A DNA stretch of 64,000 nt, from the NCBI GenBank assembly GCA_030653365.1, contig JAURZL010000015.1, positions 1 to 64,000 of the forward strand, written 5' to 3'. Source of the DNA: Anaerolineaceae bacterium (GTDB lineage: Bacteria > Chloroflexota > Anaerolineae > Anaerolineales > Anaerolineaceae). The notes beneath the pieces were generated by a model that saw only the letters and a program-made list of their open reading frames with translations, had not been told where the DNA came from and searched no databases. Positions 55,201 to 64,000 of this stretch are shown piece after piece. A program made the position numbers and the translations under genes. Every line of letters starts with the position of its first letter. The stretch's first letter is position 1.

Positions 55201-56380
55201 AAATCACCTTTAATTTTCTCCCTACCCGTTCAAATGCTTGCAGGCCTTTATCAAGATCATTTTTAGAGTGTGTGGCGGAAATCATCACGCGTATTCTAGC
55301 TTTTCCTATTGGCACGGTTGGAAAACCCAACGCCATCGCAAAAACACCTTCATTAAACAATTCTTTGCTGAAATCCTTTGCCAAGTTGGCATCACCGAGC
55401 ATCACTGGGGTAATAGGTGTTTGGGATAATCCGGTATCAAATCCTAATTTTTTCATCTCAGCTTTGAAATAATTTCCATTTTTCCATAAACGATCAACCA
55501 ATTCTGTAGATTCTTCCAGAAGATCAACGGCTGTTAAACACGCAGCTACATCTGCTGGGGTTAATGCAGAGGAAAAAATAAAAGGTCTACCTCGTTGACG
55601 TATCCATTCAATCAATTTGGCATTTCCAGCGACCATACCGCCCATCACACCAAATGCTTTTGACATGGTGCCAACTTCGATATCCACTTTCCCGTGAAGA
55701 CCAAAATGATCAACGATTCCACGACCGCCTTTTCCAACAACACCCTCCCCGTGGGCGTCGTCCACCATGAGCATCACATCATGTTTACTCGTAACTTCGT
55801 AGATTTTATCAAGCGGTGCAAGATCTCCATCCATACTGAAAACCCCGTCTGTGATTGTTAATAATCTACGATAGTTCTCTTTGTTTTCAATGATTTTCTT
55901 TTCTAAATCTTCTGCGTCAGCATGGTTAAAGCGAATAATTGTTGCACCCGATAAGCGACAACCATCGATGATAGAAGCATGATTGAGTTCATCAGATAAG
56001 ATTCCATCTTCTTTTCCAACCAGGCAGGGAATGGTTGCCAGATTGGCTGAAAATCCTGACTGAAAGGAAATGCAGGCTTCTACTCCCTTGAATTTTGCTA
56101 ATCGATCTTCTAATTCCAGGTGAACATCCATTGTACCTGCGATGGATCGAACTGCCCCTGGACCTACGCCATATTTGTCTACAATGCCTTTTACTGCTGC
56201 CACCATTTTTGGATGATTTGCCAGCCCAAGGTAATTATTTGAACAGAAATTGAGAACTTTCTTGCCATCTACGACCAGCCATGCTCCTTGTGGAGAGCTA
56301 ATGGTACGGATTTGATTGAATAATCCTTTTTCTTTTAACGATTGAAGCTCTTCTTCAGCCCAGACTAAGCGGTGTGACAT
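55199..56380 (-). CDS. kbl: Glycine C-acetyltransferase (2-amino-3-ketobutyrate CoA ligase)
   Basis: A 393-residue PLP enzyme. It has [63 protein letters not shown] and the PLP Lys in [14 protein letters not shown]. Together with threonine dehydrogenase (not seen here) it breaks threonine into glycine and acetyl-CoA. KBL and other alpha-oxoamine synthases (BioF, HemA) are close; [17 protein letters not shown] at the end and overall length favour KBL. GAGGT lies just before the ATG; a TATAAT-like box lies at 56423-56428 on the same strand. Confidence 0.88.
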   Translation of the reverse strand: MSHRLVWAEEELQSLKEKGLFNQIRTISSPQGAWLVVDGKKVLNFCSNNYLGLANHPKMVAAVKGIVDKYGVGPGAVRSIAGTMDVHLELEDRLAKFKGVEACISFQSGFSANLATIPCLVGKEDGILSDELNHASIIDGCRLSGATIIRFNHADAEDLEKKIIENKENYRRLLTITDGVFSMDGDLAPLDKIYEVTSKHDVMLMVDDAHGEGVVGKGGRGIVDHFGLHGKVDIEVGTMSKAFGVMGGMVAGNAKLIEWIRQRGRPFIFSSALTPADVAACLTAVDLLEESTELVDRLWKNGNYFKAEMKKLGFDTGLSQTPITPVMLGDANLAKDFSKELFNEGVFAMALGFPTVPIGKARIRVMISATHSKNDLDKGLQAFERVGRKLKVI

Positions 56381-56510
56381 GGTGACCTCTTTTCAAGGGA
56401 AAAAAATAAAATAGATAGTTTGATTATATCCCATGCAGGTAAAGCTAGAATTATAATAAAACATGTTTTTAAATGGAAAATGATAGTTTTTTTAATTAAT
56501 TTGGCTTAAT

Positions 56511-58127
56511 TTATTCACTTAAATAACCCAATTCAATTAAAGTCTTCCGAATTTGTTCCATGCCATTTGGATTAATGGCTGCAGTATTTGGATTAAGAAT
56601 CGCTTGAATAAATTTATTTACTGGTGAGGTTTGTAGTTGAGCAATTGCTTCGGGATCTGATACTTTCAAAAGGACCACATTGCTAAAATAAGCCTGGGTG
56701 CCATTCTGTTCCCATCTTTCTAAGGCATGCTTTAATTTGGGAGGAAATGAGTGGGTTAAGGAGGATTGAACAAGCTTCAGAAAATGACTTATTTTCAAAC
56801 CCTGATCTTTTGACCGATTCAGCGATTTTGGGGAAATATTGTAGATATATCCATCTTTTGATCTTCCATTCCATTCACAAAATCGAGAGACCTGATAACG
56901 AATTGCCCTGGAAAAATGAAAAGGAATCAATATTTTTCCATAAGAATCAATATGGATTTTCTCTTCTTTTGCTATCATTCCTTTAGGTGGTTGGTTTGAC
57001 AATAAATCGATACACTGGGTTGAACATTTGAATGCAACAGGCTGATTTTCAGCGCTGGTGGAGGATAAATCAATCAATCCCAACCAATGTAAAGGACCAG
57101 TAACCATATAACGGATAAATGCTCCATCAATGCGATGCCAATTCTCGAATCCTCGTAAATATTCTCCAGTCTCAGGATCTTTTATGTACCATGTATCATA
57201 ATTACCTGCAGGGCGCTGAAAATCAGGGTTTGTCTGATAGACATAATTAACAAAACTTTCCAAATTCCACCATAGATCTGAGGGGATTAAGGAAATCTGA
57301 TCTATTAGGAACTTCCTCGTCTTAACAGAATTATGATCCAACATCCCCTCAATTACCAAACTTGAAACGAATTCCATTTCATTTATTTGAATACTTTCCA
57401 GCCAATATTTTACAATTTGGATAAATGCGGTTTCACCAGGTGCTTCTAAAAATAATCGAATCTGATCAGGATCTACAGTGCCATTCGCTGAAACTAGCTT
57501 CATTTCGGTAAGGATTACACGTAGAAATGATACTGGGATTTCCAGCAGATCTTTGTGTTCTTCAATTGGTAGATTATTCCGATACATGGCAAGTACAGTA
57601 CATAGGTCATCAAGAATTTTTTCTGACACGTGCTGAATAAATTGGGTCTCTTTAGGGGTTGCTTTCCTGCCAGGAATTTGTTTTTTTTGAATGTGGATTG
57701 GCTCGAGGCAGGAAAAGATTTCTTCCGGAATATATGCAAATTCTTGAGGTTCTGAATCCATTCCGAGAAATGCGCGTCCAATGAAAGCTCGGTACCAAAG
57801 ATATTCAGTTGGAGATTTTGGTTTGAGATCTGGCCTTTCCCGATCCCTTTTTGCCGATCCCATTACCTGAATTTCTCCAAATTCACGTGAGAATTTTGCC
57901 CAGGGGATTTTTCCATTCAATTCCAGGAGAGAATTAAATGCATTTCTAGCATCTTCAGGTAATGCTTCAAAAATTTCTTTAATGATTTCCGGATTATCCA
58001 TTTCTGCAGCCAGATGTGTTCTGGCAGTGTAGGCGTCTGGGGCTTTGATTTCTATTCCCCAGGCATTCGCAATTATCTTGAGAAAACCTAAATCCTGACC
58101 ATTGAGTGTACTAAGAATATTTAGCAT
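56511..58127 (-). CDS. Uncharacterised 538-residue protein, helicase-associated-like
   Basis: A soluble protein without signal or membrane helices. It begins LNILSTLNGQDLGFLKIIAN and ARTHLAAEM, EALPEDARNAFNSLLELNGK, a winged-helix-like opening also seen in XPB/Ssl2-type helicase N-terminal domains of bacteria. The middle (LWWNLESFVNYVYQ; GAFIRYMVTGPLHWLGLIDL) also fits that group. No helicase motif follows, so it is not a helicase itself. It stands alone between kbl and hairpin copy C. The family call is tentative. Confidence 0.45.
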   Translation of the reverse strand: MLNILSTLNGQDLGFLKIIANAWGIEIKAPDAYTARTHLAAEMDNPEIIKEIFEALPEDARNAFNSLLELNGKIPWAKFSREFGEIQVMGSAKRDRERPDLKPKSPTEYLWYRAFIGRAFLGMDSEPQEFAYIPEEIFSCLEPIHIQKKQIPGRKATPKETQFIQHVSEKILDDLCTVLAMYRNNLPIEEHKDLLEIPVSFLRVILTEMKLVSANGTVDPDQIRLFLEAPGETAFIQIVKYWLESIQINEMEFVSSLVIEGMLDHNSVKTRKFLIDQISLIPSDLWWNLESFVNYVYQTNPDFQRPAGNYDTWYIKDPETGEYLRGFENWHRIDGAFIRYMVTGPLHWLGLIDLSSTSAENQPVAFKCSTQCIDLLSNQPPKGMIAKEEKIHIDSYGKILIPFHFSRAIRYQVSRFCEWNGRSKDGYIYNISPKSLNRSKDQGLKISHFLKLVQSSLTHSFPPKLKHALERWEQNGTQAYFSNVVLLKVSDPEAIAQLQTSPVNKFIQAILNPNTAAINPNGMEQIRKTLIELGYLSE

Positions 58128-58151
58128 TGAAAATTCCAGATCCTTTTTTTC

Positions 58152-58220
58152 GTATCATCTCAATAAAGTGTGATTGGTGGGTGTTTTTGGCAAAACACCC
58201 TGACTGCTAAGATGAAAAGA
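58152..58220 (+). repeat. Dispersed intergenic hairpin repeat, copy C
   Basis: GGGTGTTTT (58179-58187) pairs with AAAACACCC (58192-58200) around TGGC. It starts GTATCATCTCAATAAA and ends CTAAGATGAAAAGA, the most complete form of the shared edges. The rest of the gap 58128-58515 holds AT-rich sequence and the promoter at 58454. Confidence 0.8.
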
Positions 58221-58453
58221 GATTTTATGCTAATTTATAAAAAAATATTCCAATTCTATTTTAGGCGAAATTATACAGGAGAATCAAGTCAATCCGATAG
58301 CTTCAAGAAATTCGGCTCAAAAAATTATAGAATAAAGAGCTTATTTGTATTTTTTATCAATTATAGGATATTAGTTCTAATATGTCAAAAATAGAAGTTC
58401 ATATCAAAACCCTGTCCATTTTGTTACTTATCGAATTCGTAAATAAAATTTAA

Positions 58454-58482
58454 TTGACTTAGATGATGCTTACTTGTATAAT
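58454..58482 (+). promoter_or_regulatory. Consensus promoter of the GTPase cassette
   Basis: TTGACT (58454-58459), a 17-nt spacer and TATAAT (58477-58482). Transcription from about 58489 excludes the earlier frame start at 58474 and supports ATG 58516. Confidence 0.85.
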
Positions 58483-58515
58483 TTCAAAAGTCAAGCTTCT
58501 TATTTTGGAATCTAC

Positions 58516-59331
58516 ATGGCCTTAAAAGGAAATCTTCGCGATTTTACCATAACGCAATTATTGAATTTGGTTAATCTTGCCTGTAAAACAGGAACTTTGG
58601 TTGTTGAAGGTCCTGTGGAAATAGCCAAGATTACTTTTCGTGATGGTAAATTGATCTATGCTCAATTGGAGCATCAGGATAATACACTGGCAGGGATACT
58701 GAGAAGAAGTAAGAAAATTAGTTCCCGTCAATATACAATCCTTACTGAACGCGCTGCCAGCATGAATGATAAAGAATTAGGTATATTGTTGATTAATGCC
58801 GGTTATTTAAGCCAATTCGATATTATTGATAGTTTGCAACAGAATTTTGTTGGAATTGTCCGCCAATTATTTACCTGGGTGGAAGGTATGTTTCATTTTG
58901 AAGTTAATTCTTTGCCGCCTTCCGATAAAATTCCCATTCGAATGGATCTGGAAAATTTAATCATTGAAGGTTCAAGACAATTACGTGAATGGGAACAATT
59001 ACAGCAGGAAATCCCCTCCTTGGACATGTCCTTAAAATTTAGTGATCGACCAGGCATCAATATTCGCAATATAAACCTCAGTGTGGAAGAGTGGCGAGTG
59101 GTTTATTATGTAAATCCAAAAAACACGATGCGACAAATTGCAAAAGCAACAAAATTAAATGATTTAGAAATCAGGCGAATTGTCTATTCTTTGTTACAGG
59201 CTGGATTGATCGAGATAATTCGACCAGGTGAACCATCTGTTGCATTGCAGCCAAGAGCTTTTCCAAAAACCAACAAAACAGAACAAAAATCATTGATCAA
59301 CAGGATTATTGATCGAATTCGAGCAATTTGA
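58516..59331 (+). CDS. DUF4388-domain protein with C-terminal winged-helix-like region
   Basis: A 271-residue cytoplasmic protein. The first 100 residues follow the DUF4388 pattern (MALKGNLRDFTITQLLNLVN, KTGTLVVEG, ITFRDGKLIYAQL). Residues about 190-250 (LSVEEWRVVYYVNPKNTMRQ; LEIRRIVYSLLQAGLIEII) look like a winged helix. DUF4388 proteins accompany small GTPases and response regulators in motility and polarity systems of other bacteria. It is the first gene of a five-gene cassette and ends 15 nt before the GTPase. Likely a partner or effector of that GTPase. Confidence 0.8.
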   Translation: MALKGNLRDFTITQLLNLVNLACKTGTLVVEGPVEIAKITFRDGKLIYAQLEHQDNTLAGILRRSKKISSRQYTILTERAASMNDKELGILLINAGYLSQFDIIDSLQQNFVGIVRQLFTWVEGMFHFEVNSLPPSDKIPIRMDLENLIIEGSRQLREWEQLQQEIPSLDMSLKFSDRPGINIRNINLSVEEWRVVYYVNPKNTMRQIAKATKLNDLEIRRIVYSLLQAGLIEIIRPGEPSVALQPRAFPKTNKTEQKSLINRIIDRIRAI

Positions 59332-59346
59332 GATAAAAGGAATTTT

Positions 59347-59880
59347 ATGCAGACTGTAAAAATCGTTGTTACAGGCCCGTTCAGTTCAGGAAAAACAGAG
59401 TTTATTCAATCAATTAGTGAAATAGACGTTGTCTCTACTGAACGAAAAATAACAATGGAGTCTGAAAAAATTAAAAATGCGACAACGGTTGCTATGGATT
59501 TTGGCAGAATTACTGTTGATAAAGAACTGGTGTTATACCTCTTTGGTACGCCGGGACAAAGAAGATTTGATTTTATGTGGGAAATTCTCTCTGAAGGCAT
59601 GTTGGGGTTTATTGTCATGGTCGATAGTTCCAGACCTGAGACTTTCCGTGAAGCCAGATTCATTTTGGAAACATTCCGGGCTTACGCACCAACGCCTTAT
59701 GTTGTGACCGCTAATAAACAGGATCTTAATGATGCCTGGGATTTAGAGGATATGCGTTTTGCACTTCGACTAGATCCCAAAGTGAAACTTTTACCCTGTG
59801 TCGCTCATGACAAAAACTCGGTTAAGAAGGTTCTACTGGAACTTCTTTATACAATACTGGGTGAGATGGAGGCGAAATAA
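59347..59880 (+). CDS. MglA/Ras-like small GTPase
   Basis: A 177-residue GTPase. G1 is GPFSSGKT (residues 10-17), the G3 region is YLFGTPGQRRFDFMW, in which Gly replaces the usual Asp as in many bacterial Ras-like proteins, and G4 is TANKQD (NKxD). MglA-like proteins switch between GTP and GDP forms with a roadblock or similar partner. No roadblock gene is present; the neighbours (DUF4388, V4R-like) may serve instead. It starts 15 nt after the DUF4388 gene. Confidence 0.92.
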   Translation: MQTVKIVVTGPFSSGKTEFIQSISEIDVVSTERKITMESEKIKNATTVAMDFGRITVDKELVLYLFGTPGQRRFDFMWEILSEGMLGFIVMVDSSRPETFREARFILETFRAYAPTPYVVTANKQDLNDAWDLEDMRFALRLDPKVKLLPCVAHDKNSVKKVLLELLYTILGEMEAK

Positions 59881-59889
59881 GTTTCGCCA

Positions 59890-60687
59890 ATGTCATCCAT
59901 TACAACTGATAAAGGAATATTACATTATGAGGTTTTTGGAAAAGGAAAACCGGTAATATTTTTACATGGATGGTTAGGATCATGGGGATTGTGGCAAGAA
60001 ACCATGTCCTACATTGGCAAAACAAACCGGACCTATGCCCTTGATTTTTGGGGTTTTGGGGAATCGGATGGAAAGTTGAGCTCCTATCAAGTTTATGACT
60101 TTGTTGATCTTGTAAGACAATTTATGGATCAATTAGGGATTGATCATGCTCCTTTGGTCGGGCACAGTATGGGAGGAACAGTCAGCTTGATGGCAGCAAT
60201 CAATTATCAAAGCCGAGTTGATAAAGTAGCGGTAATTGGTTCACCAATTGTGGGGTCTTCATTAAGTGTTCCATTGCGTTTGGCAGGAAAGAGGGCTATT
60301 GCTGTTAATTTATTTCGATATTTTGGATCGTTTCGAAAAACATTACGGTGGGTTTCTCCACTCATATGTAAGAATCCGAAATTTCCAGAAATAATCGATC
60401 ATGATTTGTCCAGGACCAATCTCGAGTCATTTCTAAATAGTATCCGTTCATTAAACCGAATTGATTTGAGACAAGAGTTACAAAAAATCAAAATTCCGGT
60501 ATTGGGTTTGTATGGAAAACGTGATAATATAGTAGCACCCGCTCAGTATAAACTGCTGATACAAGGGATTCCAAACGCACGTATCGAACTATTTCCTCAA
60601 TCCGGTCACTTTATTATGCTTGATGAACCGGATTTATGTATGCAACTAATAAAAGAATTCATTAATGAGGAGTCAGATTTGACATAA
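59890..60687 (+). CDS. Alpha/beta hydrolase
   Basis: A 265-residue hydrolase. The nucleophile Ser is in GHSMGG, the acid Asp in GKRDNIVAP and the His in SGHFIMLDEP; the oxyanion segment is FLHGWLGSWG. No signal peptide. This is the common fold of esterases, lipases and related enzymes, so the substrate cannot be told. Its stop is joined to the next start (TAATG), which ties it to the GTPase cassette. Confidence 0.9.
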   Translation: MSSITTDKGILHYEVFGKGKPVIFLHGWLGSWGLWQETMSYIGKTNRTYALDFWGFGESDGKLSSYQVYDFVDLVRQFMDQLGIDHAPLVGHSMGGTVSLMAAINYQSRVDKVAVIGSPIVGSSLSVPLRLAGKRAIAVNLFRYFGSFRKTLRWVSPLICKNPKFPEIIDHDLSRTNLESFLNSIRSLNRIDLRQELQKIKIPVLGLYGKRDNIVAPAQYKLLIQGIPNARIELFPQSGHFIMLDEPDLCMQLIKEFINEESDLT

Positions 60688-61313
60688 TGGAAAAACAATC
60701 AACTCTAAATTGCTCTGGCATGATGACTGATATTTTGCTGGAGGGGGCAAGAGAAATGATTGGGACAGCTGGAAAAATATCAAAAAAAGATGTCGATCTT
60801 CAATCTGGAAAATCGATACCTTCATTAGATAAATATTCAGATATGGAATCGCTACAACAAGAAGATTTGATTTTATTATTAGATTCAGCACCTCTTTTAT
60901 ATGGTGAAAGAGGTGCATCTGGAATTGCCCTGCGAATCGGTGAAGCGAGTTTCCGTTGCTTTTTACGAACACACGGGGAACAATATTCATTAACTGATAT
61001 CGCTTACCGATTAATGAATTCTCAACACAGAATCGTTTTTGGTTTAAAACAATTAGCCAAATTTGCCCATCAGAATTGTGGGGCAAAGATAGAAATCTCT
61101 GAAGATGACCAAAAGTGGTATTGGAATGTGTTGATGGATAAGTCGTTCTTACGATGGAACAGTTTATATTCACCCTATATTTTTGGTTTATTACGGGAAT
61201 TTTTTATCTGGACGAGTGGTGGCCGGTATTACATGTTGGAAGAGATATTAGATGAGACTGATACTCAATCAATCTTCCAGATAGCGATCAAAAAACAGCC
61301 TTTGGGTAATTAA
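60687..61313 (+). CDS. V4R/Bet3-like small-ligand-binding protein
   Basis: A 208-residue protein. LLYGERGASGIALRIGEASF near residue 75 and the closing part SPYIFGLLREFFIWTSGGRY, YMLEEI and SIFQIAI match the layout of V4R domains, which bind small hydrophobic ligands and share their fold with the Bet3 subunit of eukaryotic TRAPP. The Cys residues common in V4R are missing here. It is coupled to both neighbours by TAATG junctions. Inferred: a ligand or membrane sensor for the GTPase; the domain call is by eye. Confidence 0.6.
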   Translation: MEKQSTLNCSGMMTDILLEGAREMIGTAGKISKKDVDLQSGKSIPSLDKYSDMESLQQEDLILLLDSAPLLYGERGASGIALRIGEASFRCFLRTHGEQYSLTDIAYRLMNSQHRIVFGLKQLAKFAHQNCGAKIEISEDDQKWYWNVLMDKSFLRWNSLYSPYIFGLLREFFIWTSGGRYYMLEEILDETDTQSIFQIAIKKQPLGN

Positions 61314-62572
61314 TGATAGGTTTTCGAATCGCGCTCAAAAGCAAAAGAAATGTTTTGCCGTTTAATGAGCCAGCCAGAGATTTAAGGATTCTTAATAAGC
61401 CTTTATGGCTCATTCAAAGAGATGTATTAGCGCCTTATACGAAACAGGAAATTGATATAAATAACGTAGAGGATTTACCGGAGCTTAGAGAATCCTTTAT
61501 AGTTTTTCGAGACAACTTGTTTTTTGACGACAATTACATTAAATTATTCATTGATCAAGCAAAAGAAAAGAATTGCGCCGTTCGTGCTGCATTCACCATT
61601 AATGACCCTGCTTTTCGAGAACATTGTTTACCGCTATCAGATTCATATAAAAAAATCGGTGATCTATATTATGCCGACCTCTGGTATTACCCCAAAGGAC
61701 TTGAAGAAAAGGTTGAACCATTAATTATTGATCTCGAATCACAGGAGATTGGTTACTATCATGTGCCTACTTATATGGCATTTAACCAGGGAGATCTTGT
61801 ATACCAGGTACCATTGCGTAGCCTTCTTGCAATCGATTCATGGGTGCATGTTCTGATTGCCGATGCTATTTTTGGTTTATTCGCACGCGGTGCCCGTTTT
61901 GAACTAAGCTTGAAAAAAGACCCAAGTTTCATGGTAAAAGTACTTTTCACGTCCATGTATGAAGGCAAACAATTATTGTCTTGTTCGAAATTGGTAAAAA
62001 TTGGACGAAATTGCTCCATAGATCCCAGTGCGGTTATTCATGGTCCCACAACCATTGGAGATAATGTTACGATCGGTGCAGGAGTGGTTATTGAAAATTG
62101 TATTGTTGGAAACAATGTAAACATTTCTCAAGGCTGTAATTTGATGTTATCTGTTATAAGTGATGGCGCATTTTTACCTTTTCGTGCCTCATTATTTATG
62201 ACAACATTGATGGACAATAGCATGGTTGCACAAAATACGTGCCTGCAGATGAGTGTTATTGGAAGAAATTCTTTTATTGGCGCAGGTACCACTTTTACTG
62301 ACTTCAATTTATTGACCGTAGAATTGCGCGCCAGGGATGCAAAAGGCGAACTCAAAAATGCCAACCGTCCGGTGCTTGGGGGGTGTGTCGGACACAATTG
62401 TCGAATCGGATCTGGTCTGGTAGTTTATCCAGCCCGAACAATTGAATCTGATGTGATCTTAATAAGCTCAAATGACCGGCGTGTGATTGATCATGATATT
62501 ACTTATGAAGAAAGTGACCATCATAAATTTTCATTCTCTGATCTTCATCAACAACAATATCCCAGAGAATAA
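61313..62572 (+). CDS. Left-handed beta-helix (hexapeptide) protein with degenerate nucleotidyltransferase-like N-terminus
   Basis: A 419-residue protein. Residues about 20-225 (LNKPLWLIQRDVLAPY; FIVFRDNLFFDDNYIKLFID) look like a worn sugar-nucleotidyltransferase half without its catalytic loop. Residues about 235-400 are hexapeptide repeats (CSIDPSAVIHGPTTIGDNVT; IGAGVVIENCIVGNNVNISQ; GCVGHNCRIGSGLVV) that form a left-handed beta-helix like that of GlmU. It may bind or acylate a sugar, or act as a scaffold. It is the last gene of the cassette; hairpin copy D follows. Confidence 0.7.
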   Translation: MIGFRIALKSKRNVLPFNEPARDLRILNKPLWLIQRDVLAPYTKQEIDINNVEDLPELRESFIVFRDNLFFDDNYIKLFIDQAKEKNCAVRAAFTINDPAFREHCLPLSDSYKKIGDLYYADLWYYPKGLEEKVEPLIIDLESQEIGYYHVPTYMAFNQGDLVYQVPLRSLLAIDSWVHVLIADAIFGLFARGARFELSLKKDPSFMVKVLFTSMYEGKQLLSCSKLVKIGRNCSIDPSAVIHGPTTIGDNVTIGAGVVIENCIVGNNVNISQGCNLMLSVISDGAFLPFRASLFMTTLMDNSMVAQNTCLQMSVIGRNSFIGAGTTFTDFNLLTVELRARDAKGELKNANRPVLGGCVGHNCRIGSGLVVYPARTIESDVILISSNDRRVIDHDITYEESDHHKFSFSDLHQQQYPRE

Positions 62573-62582
62573 AACCTTTTGA

Positions 62583-62655
62583 ATCTTCTCAATAAAACTG
62601 GCGGGTGGGTGTTTTTGTCGTAGATGCTCATGCAAAACACCGTAAGTGCTAATTA
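62583..62655 (+). repeat. Dispersed intergenic hairpin repeat, copy D
   Basis: GGTGTTTT (62608-62615) pairs with AAAACACC (62634-62641). It shares TCTCAATAAA and GGTGGGTGTTTTTG with copy C. Placed right after a stop, it may also act as a weak terminator. The rest of the gap to 62830 holds a TATAAT box at 62741-62746 without a good -35. Confidence 0.7.
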
Positions 62656-62830
62656 TTATTTAGATACTATCTTTGGAAACAATCATTTCTAAATCTACGA
62701 ACTTGTCTCGTTTTTCGATACATTAGAATTTTGGATTAAGTATAATTAGAATCATACTTTATGACGTAAAAAAATTCTATTCAATTTAAAAAGACTGTTT
62801 ACAACTGACAAATAATTTTGGGAGGTAAGT

Positions 62831-63721
62831 ATGGGCAAGGCTCGCTTATTAATTGTAGAAGATGATCATGATATTTCAAATATGTTAAATATTTATTTTA
62901 CTGGTCAGGGATATGACGTGGATATTGCTCCTCGAGGGGAGGATGCACTTGATAAAACACGACAAATCATGCCTCACTTGATTGTTTTGGATATTATGTT
63001 ACCCGATATTGATGGTTATGAGGTATGTCGGCGTTTAAGGATTAATACAAGAACAAGTCATATCCCTGTGATTTTCCTGACCCAGAAGGATGAACGCAGT
63101 GATAAATTACAGGGTTTGGAACTGGGTGCAGACGACTATATTACAAAACCATTTGATATAGAAGAATTACGATTACGTGTGCAAAATGCCATAGCCAGAG
63201 CAGAACGCGAAAGTCTAACCGATGCTCAGTCAGGATTACCCTCCGGGAGATTAATCGAAGATCAATTACGTCGAATTATTCGTGAAAAGGATTGGGTATT
63301 GTTCGATATCAGAATCAATCATCTTGAACCATTCAAAGAGGTTTATGGATTTATTGCTGCCAACGATGTTCTTCGATTTACCGGAATGTTATTAGGGGAT
63401 ATTCTTGATGAAGTTGGCACCAATCAATTTGATTTTATTGGTCATGCCGGGGGCGATAATTTTATTGTGATTTCCGATTATGAAAGATCAGAAAAACTAA
63501 ATTCGAGACTTAAGGAAAAATTTTCTGAAACGATAAAAACGCATTATAACTTTATGGATCGAGATCAAGGTTATCTATTGGTTCAAAAAGAAAAAAGTGA
63601 ATCTGAAAAAATTCCATTTATGACATTATCGATTGGAATGGTATCCCCCCGGACACATCAATTTGCTGATATCCGGGAAATTACTGAATTAGCAGCGGAA
63701 GACCGAAGAAAAGAATCTTAA
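62831..63721 (+). CDS. Response regulator with degenerate GGDEF domain
   Basis: A 296-residue protein. The receiver domain (residues 1-120) is complete: acidic pair in IVEDDHD, phospho-acceptor Asp54 in VLDIMLPD and Lys106 in YITKPFD. Residues about 130-290 are GGDEF-like, but the signature is AGGDNF in place of GGDEF, so diguanylate cyclase activity is unlikely; it may bind c-di-GMP or GTP or be structural. GGAGGT lies 4 nt before the ATG. The next gene, a membrane sensor fragment, may be its partner. Confidence 0.9.
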   Translation: MGKARLLIVEDDHDISNMLNIYFTGQGYDVDIAPRGEDALDKTRQIMPHLIVLDIMLPDIDGYEVCRRLRINTRTSHIPVIFLTQKDERSDKLQGLELGADDYITKPFDIEELRLRVQNAIARAERESLTDAQSGLPSGRLIEDQLRRIIREKDWVLFDIRINHLEPFKEVYGFIAANDVLRFTGMLLGDILDEVGTNQFDFIGHAGGDNFIVISDYERSEKLNSRLKEKFSETIKTHYNFMDRDQGYLLVQKEKSESEKIPFMTLSIGMVSPRTHQFADIREITELAAEDRRKES

Positions 63722-63742
63722 TCATTAATTTGGAAAATTTTG

Positions 63743-64000
63743 GTGATCATACAGCTATTAACTGGTTTGATGATAATTGCAATTATTGGAATCCTCTGGA
63801 TTTCGATAAGAATTTTTATTTCTCTAAAATCAGATCAAACCACACATATTTCTGAGCCGATTAACAATATTAATTATTCCCACCCAGTAATGATTATTGA
63901 AAAAGGTGGAAAGGTAAAGTATACAAGCGACAATTTGCTTGCATTGTTTGATATTCAAAAAGGACATAAACTTGATCTCTTTTCAATGTCAAAGAAAACG
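63743..64000 (+). CDS. N-terminal part of a membrane sensor, PAS-like (runs off window)
   Basis: The frame is open from GTG 63743 (TTG 63740 also possible, GGA at 63732-63734) to the window end. The first 30 residues are a membrane helix (GLMIIAIIGILWISIRIFI). From about residue 50 the sequence HPVMIIEKGGKVKYTSDNLL reads like the start of a PAS domain (HPVxxID..G.V.Y.N). This suggests a sensor kinase or c-di-GMP protein, following a response regulator 21 nt upstream. Confidence 0.5.
   Translation, partial: MIIQLLTGLMIIAIIGILWISIRIFISLKSDQTTHISEPINNINYSHPVMIIEKGGKVKYTSDNLLALFDIQKGHKLDLFSMSKKT

Noticed and set aside
58170-58394. Plus-strand frame of 74 codons
   Set aside because: It begins inside hairpin copy C, has no ribosome site and a composition unlike the genes around it.
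63719-63745. Possible broken gene: the sensor frame continues in the same frame after the response-regulator stop
   Set aside because: A fresh GTG/TTG start with a GGA site and a clear N-terminal membrane helix follow, so two separate genes are more likely than a stop mutation.

Overview
The window most resembles a member of the Chloroflexota, probably class Anaerolineae. This is inferred from the mix of genes: a LysM protein with a Thr/Pro-rich tail, UPF0104 flippase-like proteins, a large secreted subtilase, lipoproteins with Thr/Pro/Glu linkers, and DUF4388/GTPase signalling genes. No rRNA or tRNA is present to confirm it. No tRNA, CRISPR array, IS element or phage gene was recognised.

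Layout. (1) 1-5.4 kb, plus strand: a membrane-protein fragment, a LysM cell-wall protein, then a tight cluster of a UPF0104 membrane protein, a glycosyltransferase fused to a polyprenyl-phosphate sugar transferase, a small membrane protein and an HprK-like P-loop protein, closed by a terminator. (2) 5.4-14.2 kb: a secreted subtilisin-like protease behind a long leader, an M50/CBS membrane protease, superoxide dismutase, a beta-propeller lipoprotein and a membrane-anchored glycosidase-like protein. (3) 14.3-23.5 kb: a visibly AT-rich block of glycan genes (GT39-like, two GT4, GT2, methyltransferase, UPF0104) ending in a secreted four-repeat protein and a lipoprotein; it looks recently acquired. 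(4) 23.5-25.7 kb: a DPM1-like glycosyltransferase and an anchored protein. (5) 25.8-53.5 kb: one probable 27-gene surface-polysaccharide operon that starts at a consensus promoter (TTGACC-17-TATAAT) and a winged-helix regulator. It encodes a Wzm/Wzt exporter, nucleotide-sugar enzymes, two sialic-acid-type synthases (NeuB family), three cytidylyltransferases (one fused to a HAD phosphatase), many glycosyltransferases, a DUF115/GNGPSL protein and a GT39-like enzyme. (6) 53.5-58.1 kb: a sugar-dehydrogenase lipoprotein, a small Cys/His protein, glycine C-acetyltransferase and an uncharacterised 538-residue protein. (7) 58.4-64 kb: a consensus promoter and a coupled five-gene cassette (DUF4388, MglA-like GTPase, alpha/beta hydrolase, V4R/Bet3-like protein, left-handed beta-helix protein), then a response regulator with a degenerate GGDEF domain and the start of a membrane sensor.

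Working together: the operon of region 5 appears to make, activate, polymerise and export a glycan carrying nonulosonic acids (sialic, legionaminic, pseudaminic or KDN type). The lipid-linked first sugar may come from the fusion enzyme of region 1. The Wzt C-terminal domain and the methyltransferases suggest a terminated chain recognised before export. Region 7 looks like a small-GTPase signalling cassette of unknown output. A family of imperfect hairpin repeats (about 70-85 bp) sits in four intergenic gaps, two on each side of the glycan loci.

All function calls come from reading motifs by eye; no database search was run.
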